A DNA stretch of 10,136 nt, from contig JAUQZD010000064.1 of assembly GCA_030587405.1 (NCBI GenBank), positions 1 to 10,136 of the forward strand, given 5' to 3'. Source of the stretch: Candidatus Freyrarchaeum guaymasense. GTDB lineage: Archaea > Asgardarchaeota > Jordarchaeia > Jordarchaeales > Freyrarchaeaceae. This document shows positions 7,797 to 10,136 of the stretch, in pieces. Both the position numbers and the translations under genes were made by a program. Within the stretch, counting starts at the first letter, position 1. Each line of letters begins with the position of its first letter. Under the pieces are notes generated by a model. The model was not told where the DNA came from. It was given only the letters and a program-made list of their open reading frames with translations, and made no database searches.

Positions 7797-7806
7797 TTTT
7801 ATATAT
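7797..7806 (+). promoter_or_regulatory. Strong TATA-like box in the spacer
   Basis: TTTTATATAT is close to the archaeal TATA consensus and predicts a transcript start near 7825-7830. That coincides with the GTG of the Cys-rich mini-ORF. The surrounding block is A/T-rich throughout, so a chance match is possible. Confidence 0.35.
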
Positions 7807-7824
7807 CTTATAGTATATGGTGCC

Positions 7825-7896
7825 GTGAGGGTTTGTGATGCCGAACAGTGCTGTTCATCAGAAGCATGCTCGGCTTGCTCTCATGTACAATATTAA
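7825..7896 (+). CDS. Possible leaderless 23-residue Cys-rich mini-protein
   Basis: From GTG 7825 to TAA 7894-7896 the frame reads a 23-residue peptide with five cysteines (positions 4, 9, 10, 15, 18; pattern C-x4-CC-x4-C-x2-C) and a His at 20. A TATA-like box centred about 23 nt before the GTG fits a leaderless transcript, and no SD is present. Paired CxxC-like spacing would suit metal binding. The frame also contains the palindrome at 7836-7860, so the apparent coding content could be an accident of a non-coding element. I do not recognise the peptide. Confidence 0.2.
   Translation: MRVCDAEQCCSSEACSACSHVQY
7836..7860. repeat. Imperfect palindrome
   Basis: TGAT-gcc-GAACAG-tg-CTGTTC-ATCA: two six-base arms around a 2-base centre, extended by outer TGAT/ATCA arms with a 3-base bulge on the left. 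It could be an operator for the nearby HTH protein, a sub-terminal site of the IS607-like element, or a short RNA hairpin (GAACA/TGTTC with a GTGC loop). Confidence 0.5.
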
Positions 7897-7931
7897 CCTG
7901 TGCCTAGCGTGACTGTTGTGTTTTAGATAAG

Positions 7932-7979
7932 TTTATATGTTTGTTTATTTTGGTGTTTGTGGTGTGTATGGGGGGAGGG
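7932..7979 (+). promoter_or_regulatory. Promoter and Shine-Dalgarno site of the HTH-tnpB pair
   Basis: TTTATAT (7932-7938, within AGTTTATATG) is a consensus-like archaeal TATA box that predicts a start near 7960. GGAGGG (7974-7979) follows, directly ahead of ATG 7981. The SD is very close to that ATG and better spaced for TTG 7984, the next codon, so either may be used. Confidence 0.5.
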
Positions 7980-7980
7980 A

Positions 7981-8148
7981 ATGTTGAGGAGTGGTGAGGT
8001 CGCCGAGCTCCTCGGGGTTGACAGGCATACCGTTGTTAAGTGGGTCAAGGAGGGCATGATCAGGGCGGTAAGGCTCCCAAACGGAAGATACAGGATTCCG
8101 GAGAGCGAGGTGAGGAAGATACTTGAAGGGGGAAGCAACCGCAATTAA
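7981..8148 (+). CDS. MerR-type HTH protein: IS607 TnpA N-terminal domain without recombinase domain
   Basis: A 55-residue ORF beginning MLRSGEVAELLGVDRHTVV and continuing KWVKEGMIRAVRLPNGRYRIPESEVRKIL. This is the winged MerR-like helix-turn-helix that starts IS607-family TnpA proteins, where it binds the element ends. In full-length TnpA (about 190-210 residues) a serine-recombinase domain with a YARVSS-type active-site strand follows. Here the frame stops (TAA) after a short EGGSNRN tail and tnpB starts in the overlap, so nothing of the catalytic domain remains. The protein could bind DNA and perhaps repress its own promoter, but it cannot catalyse recombination. A TTG at 7957 would extend it upstream, but the SD and family start point to ATG 7981. 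The HTH call is strong; its present role is unknown. Confidence 0.8.
   Translation: MLRSGEVAELLGVDRHTVVKWVKEGMIRAVRLPNGRYRIPESEVRKILEGGSNRN
8107..8113 (+). promoter_or_regulatory. Shine-Dalgarno site of tnpB inside the HTH gene
   Basis: GAGGTGA, a seven-base anti-SD match, lies 9 nt before TTG 8123. It supports initiation of tnpB inside the last codons of the HTH ORF, so the two genes would be translationally coupled in different frames. Confidence 0.55.
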
Positions 8149-9312
8149 ATCATACAAGGTTCCCATAGAAGCGCCGAGAGACCTGATAGAAGCATACTTC
8201 GAAGCAAAGAAGAAAGCGCTAGAAGAAATCATGAACCACGTTACCCACTCCCGAACCGGAAAGGCCCGCCTAAAATTTAAGGCTGGGGATAGGAGGAGGC
8301 TGAGGAACAGCCTACTGAAAGGATGGAAGTACTCAAAACACTACGTTGACTCAGCAATAAACTCGGCCATAGGACTGGTCAAGGGGTGGATAAAGCTATA
8401 CAACAAGGGGACAGGCGAAATCCAAGCCCAAAGCAACGAGGAAAACAGTATACATAAAGACAACACTATTCACGTACAGAGATGGAAAACTAAAAATCAG
8501 CATCAAACCAAACAAACAATACCTAAGAAGTAGACCTAACAAGGTACGACTACTTGCCGGGAGACTTCGACACCATCGGCGGACTACTACTAACAGAGAA
8601 CAGGCTCATAATCAACTTCAAGAAAAAAGTGGAAGGCGCCGAGCCGAGGGGCTGGGCCTCATTCGACGTAAACCTGACCAACGTGACAGCCCTGATCAAC
8701 GGGAAGGTGGTCAAGTATGACCTCAGGCAACTATACCACATCCACAGGGCCTACGAGGAGAAGAGAAGGAGAATACAAAAGCTCTCCAAACACAAGCCCA
8801 GAACCGCTGAGAGGCTCATGCAAAAATACTCCAGAAGGGAGAGGAACAGGGCCAAAGACCTCATGCACAAGCTGACAGCCAGAATAGCCGGGGAGCCCAA
8901 GGAGCTGCAGAGCGGAGCAATACTCGAAGACCTGAAGGACATCAAAAGCAAGGTCCTACACGGAACCAAAGGACTCAACCGCAGGCTTTCGAAGTGGAAC
9001 GCAAGAACATTCCAGCTCATGCTAGGATACAAGCTAAAGTGGCTCGGGCTACCAGTTAAATACGTTAACCCATCCTACTCCTCCAGGACCTGCCCCGTCT
9101 GTCAGGCTACCATGGTAGCCTATCGGGGCAGGTTGATGAAATGTAAAAAATGTGGATTTACCGCAGACAGAGACGCTGTGGCCGTTTTAAACCTTCGGAT
9201 GTGGGGCTCTGGGGTTACCCCGAAAGCCCTATTAGAGGCGTATGCCTCGATGATGGGGAAACGCTTGACAGACCAAAACCCACATCTACCCATAAAAGCC
9301 TATCAAGCGTGA
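8123..9312 (+). pseudogene. tnpB: tnpB (IS607-type RNA-guided nuclease) interrupted by two frameshifts
   Basis: The gene starts at TTG 8123, overlapping the HTH ORF by 26 bases. Frame 2 carries the N-terminal part to about 8417. The homologous text then continues in frame 3 (8418-8525: KSKPKATRKTVYIKTTLF, YRDGKLKISIKPNKQYL) and from 8527 in frame 1 (EVDLTRYDYLPGDFDTIGG) to TGA 9310-9312. Both junctions lie at short A-rich tracts, and an extra A at 8526 explains the second. The restored product would be about 395 residues, full TnpB length. The RuvC triad is kept: Asp at 8665-8667 (FDVNLTNVT), Glu at 8926-8928 (LEDLKDI), Asp near 9172 (ADRDAVAVLNL). The zinc finger CPVC...CKKC is also intact. 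TnpB is an omegaRNA-guided DNA endonuclease that favours retention of its element. As read, no full-length nuclease is made unless both shifts are bypassed or are sequencing errors. Confidence 0.82.
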
Positions 9313-9322
9313 ACCCCGCAGG
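9204..9322 (+). ncRNA. Putative omegaRNA (reRNA) scaffold at the tnpB 3' end
   Basis: Three structures are stacked over the last codons of tnpB. (1) GGGCT-ct-GGGG-tta-CCCC-gaa-AGCCC (9204-9229), a 4+5-bp two-part hairpin. (2) GAGGC-GTAT-GCCTC (9235-9248), a perfect 5-bp tetraloop hairpin. (3) GGGG-aa-ACGCTTGA (9255-9268) pairing with TCAAGCGT-gaa-CCCC (9303-9317), an 8+4-bp stem whose 3' arm contains the tnpB stop codon. TnpB guide RNAs are known to derive from the 3' end of the tnpB mRNA and to end at the right boundary of the element, with the guide copied from flanking DNA. This layout matches that. The guide would begin about 9323; the exact boundary and the 5' end of the RNA are inferred. 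Confidence 0.6.
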
Positions 9323-9331
9323 ATAGATTTG

Positions 9332-10056
9332 ATGGTTGATAGTGAAGGGGTGTCTTCCCCTGGCGGCGGGAACGTTGACGTCCACGGCTTTGAACGTTCA
9401 GGTTTAGGGTTCTTAGCTGAAGCCGCGGAGATCATTTATGAGGAGTATGGGGGGGTGAAGGGGTTAAATGCCTTGTTTTCCACTACACGCTAGATTACGT
9501 GGAACACCTGATTAATTGTGGGTACACCTCGGAGGATGCCTTGGGGAGCGTGTCGGAGCGCCTCGGCGAGGTTGAGGGCTTCTTGTTCATCCCCGTGCTT
9601 GGAGCACGCGTTAAAGGGCTCATCGGGTTCGTTTTAGGATACCTTGAAAGGAACGTGAGGCTTATCGTGGAGGACGTGCTTGAAAGTGTTGCATATGAAG
9701 AGTTAATTGTTGAGTAGCTTAGGCGTTTAGCCGTTAAGTTGTGCTGGAATGAACTTTTTAATAGGGAGATGTTATCTGCCGGTTTCTCGGTTGATTTTTC
9801 CGCTCTTAAATCGCTTGAGGCTTCAACTTTTAGGAGGCTTCGAAAGGCGCTCCGAGGCATGTATGGAGAGGTGAGTTTGGACGACTTCACGAGGGAACTG
9901 GAGGTTTTAGAGGGTGAAGTCGCCGAGGTCTCCCTGACGGAAAGCAATTTTCCAGCGATTTTAAACGAGAAGGCTAAGAAGTTAAAGAACATAGCTCCCA
10001 TCGTCTCCGCCCTCATAGAGTCCGTTAAAATGGAAGGCGAGAGGCTGGACGGCTAA
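9332..10056 (+). pseudogene. Unrecognised gene broken by a G7 frameshift and an in-frame TAG
   Basis: From ATG 9332 one frame reads to the G7 run at 9449-9455 (VDVHGFERSGLGFLAEAAE, IIYEEYGG) and then only to TAG at 9491-9493. The next frame carries plausible sequence straight on (EGVKCLVFHYTLDYVEHLIN, CGYTSEDALGSVSERLGEVE) as far as TAG 9715-9717. The same frame then continues without further interruption (LRRLAVKLCWNELFNREM, LEVLEGEVAEVSLTESNF) to TAA-type stop TAA 10054-10056. An eighth G (or two fewer) would join the first two segments, giving about 240 residues with one internal TAG. The product would be soluble and mainly helical, with no motif I recognise. Its start lies about 10 bases beyond the inferred right end of the IS607-like element, so the real 5' end may have been cut off by the insertion. 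The segments could instead be separate small genes, but no good SD precedes the later starts. Confidence 0.5.
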
Positions 10057-10136
10057 CCCACGGAAGGATCATGTGGTTGAACGGCCGTTTTTCTGCAAAT
10101 AGCGGCTTTTCATGTTGCTGCCAGGCACCCGCAAAA

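Larger units (their letters stand above)
7562..7980. other. Gene-poor, A/T-rich spacer before the IS607-like element
   Basis: No ordinary protein gene is visible in this 419-base stretch. It holds a perfect 15-bp tandem duplication (7636-7665), a very A/T-rich block (about 7740-7820), two good TATA boxes (7797-7806 and 7932-7938), a possible Cys-rich mini-ORF (7825-7896) and an imperfect palindrome (7836-7860). The left end of the IS607-like element must lie somewhere here, but IS607 ends have no terminal inverted repeats and I cannot place it. Confidence 0.7.
7932..9322 (+). mobile_element. IS607-like element, reduced (HTH + broken tnpB + omegaRNA region)
   Basis: The unit contains, in order, the IS607 TnpA-type HTH, an overlapping tnpB, and a structured RNA region over the tnpB 3' end. 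This is the order of IS607-family transposons, but the serine-recombinase domain needed for movement is absent and tnpB is frameshifted. The element looks non-autonomous and decaying. The right end is inferred to lie just after the GGGG/CCCC-closed stem, around GCAGG 9318-9322. IS607 elements join at a GG dinucleotide core, which would suit the GG at 9321-9322. The left boundary given is only the promoter and is not a determined end. Confidence 0.65.

Noticed and set aside
7740..7820. A/T-rich block as a replication origin unwinding element
   Set aside because: No origin recognition boxes or cdc6/orc1 gene nearby; the A/T richness is adequately explained by promoter or insertion-flank DNA.
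7562..7980. CRISPR array or tRNA
   Set aside because: The only repeats are one tandem 15-mer pair and one palindrome, with no spaced repeats. No cloverleaf with T-loop consensus could be folded.
9495..10016. 173-codon minus-strand open frame over the right-hand broken gene
   Set aside because: Very Ser/Thr/Lys-rich, typical of antisense translation. The plus-strand reading has more natural helical composition, although both are hypothetical.
10081..10092. ACGGCCGT followed by five Ts as a terminator
   Set aside because: The palindrome has no loop and the T run is short. The downstream gene context is outside the window.

Overview
The window looks like chromosomal DNA of a thermophile-like archaeon, probably in or near the Thermoproteota (TACK) group. 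The evidence is indirect. Start regions carry archaeal TATA-like elements about 23-25 bases before the inferred transcript start. Shine-Dalgarno sites match an archaeal 16S tail (AGGTGAT before cobN). GTG and TTG starts are used, one gene looks leaderless, and the protein families include an Fe-S XPD helicase, an archaeal-type HEPN protein and an IS607-type TnpB of archaeal flavour. I cannot name a genus.

Positions 1-7561 are dense, single-gene units in alternating orientation. They are the 3' end of a hotdog-fold (PaaI-like) thioesterase (+), a large CobN/ChlH-family metal chelatase subunit (-), a HepT/DUF86-like HEPN protein (+), an XPD/Rad3-type helicase (-), and a fusion of a dual-specificity phosphatase with a Ppx/GppA-type HD domain (+). 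None of these forms an obvious operon with a neighbour. Two divergent promoter regions (3958-4108 and 6435-6538) separate the oppositely facing pairs. The cobN/hepT one contains a perfect 14-bp tandem duplication.

Positions 7562-10136 are accessory and partly decayed. A low-GC spacer (7562-7980) holds a perfect 15-bp tandem duplication, a strong TATA box followed by a possible 23-residue Cys-rich leaderless mini-ORF, and an imperfect palindrome. Then comes an IS607-like element. It has a 55-residue MerR-type HTH ORF, which is the N-terminal piece of an IS607 TnpA without its serine-recombinase domain. This is translationally overlapped by tnpB, which carries two frameshifts but keeps its RuvC triad and zinc finger. 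A well-formed set of nested hairpins over the tnpB 3' end looks like an omegaRNA (reRNA). Immediately beyond the inferred right end lies an unrecognised ORF of about 240 codons, broken by one frameshift at a G7 run and one in-frame TAG.

The conserved half reads as housekeeping (cofactor chelation, DNA repair helicase, phosphatase signalling). The most unusual signals are the HEPN protein lacking its catalytic Arg, the phosphatase-HD fusion, and the reduced TnpB element with an apparently intact guide-RNA scaffold.
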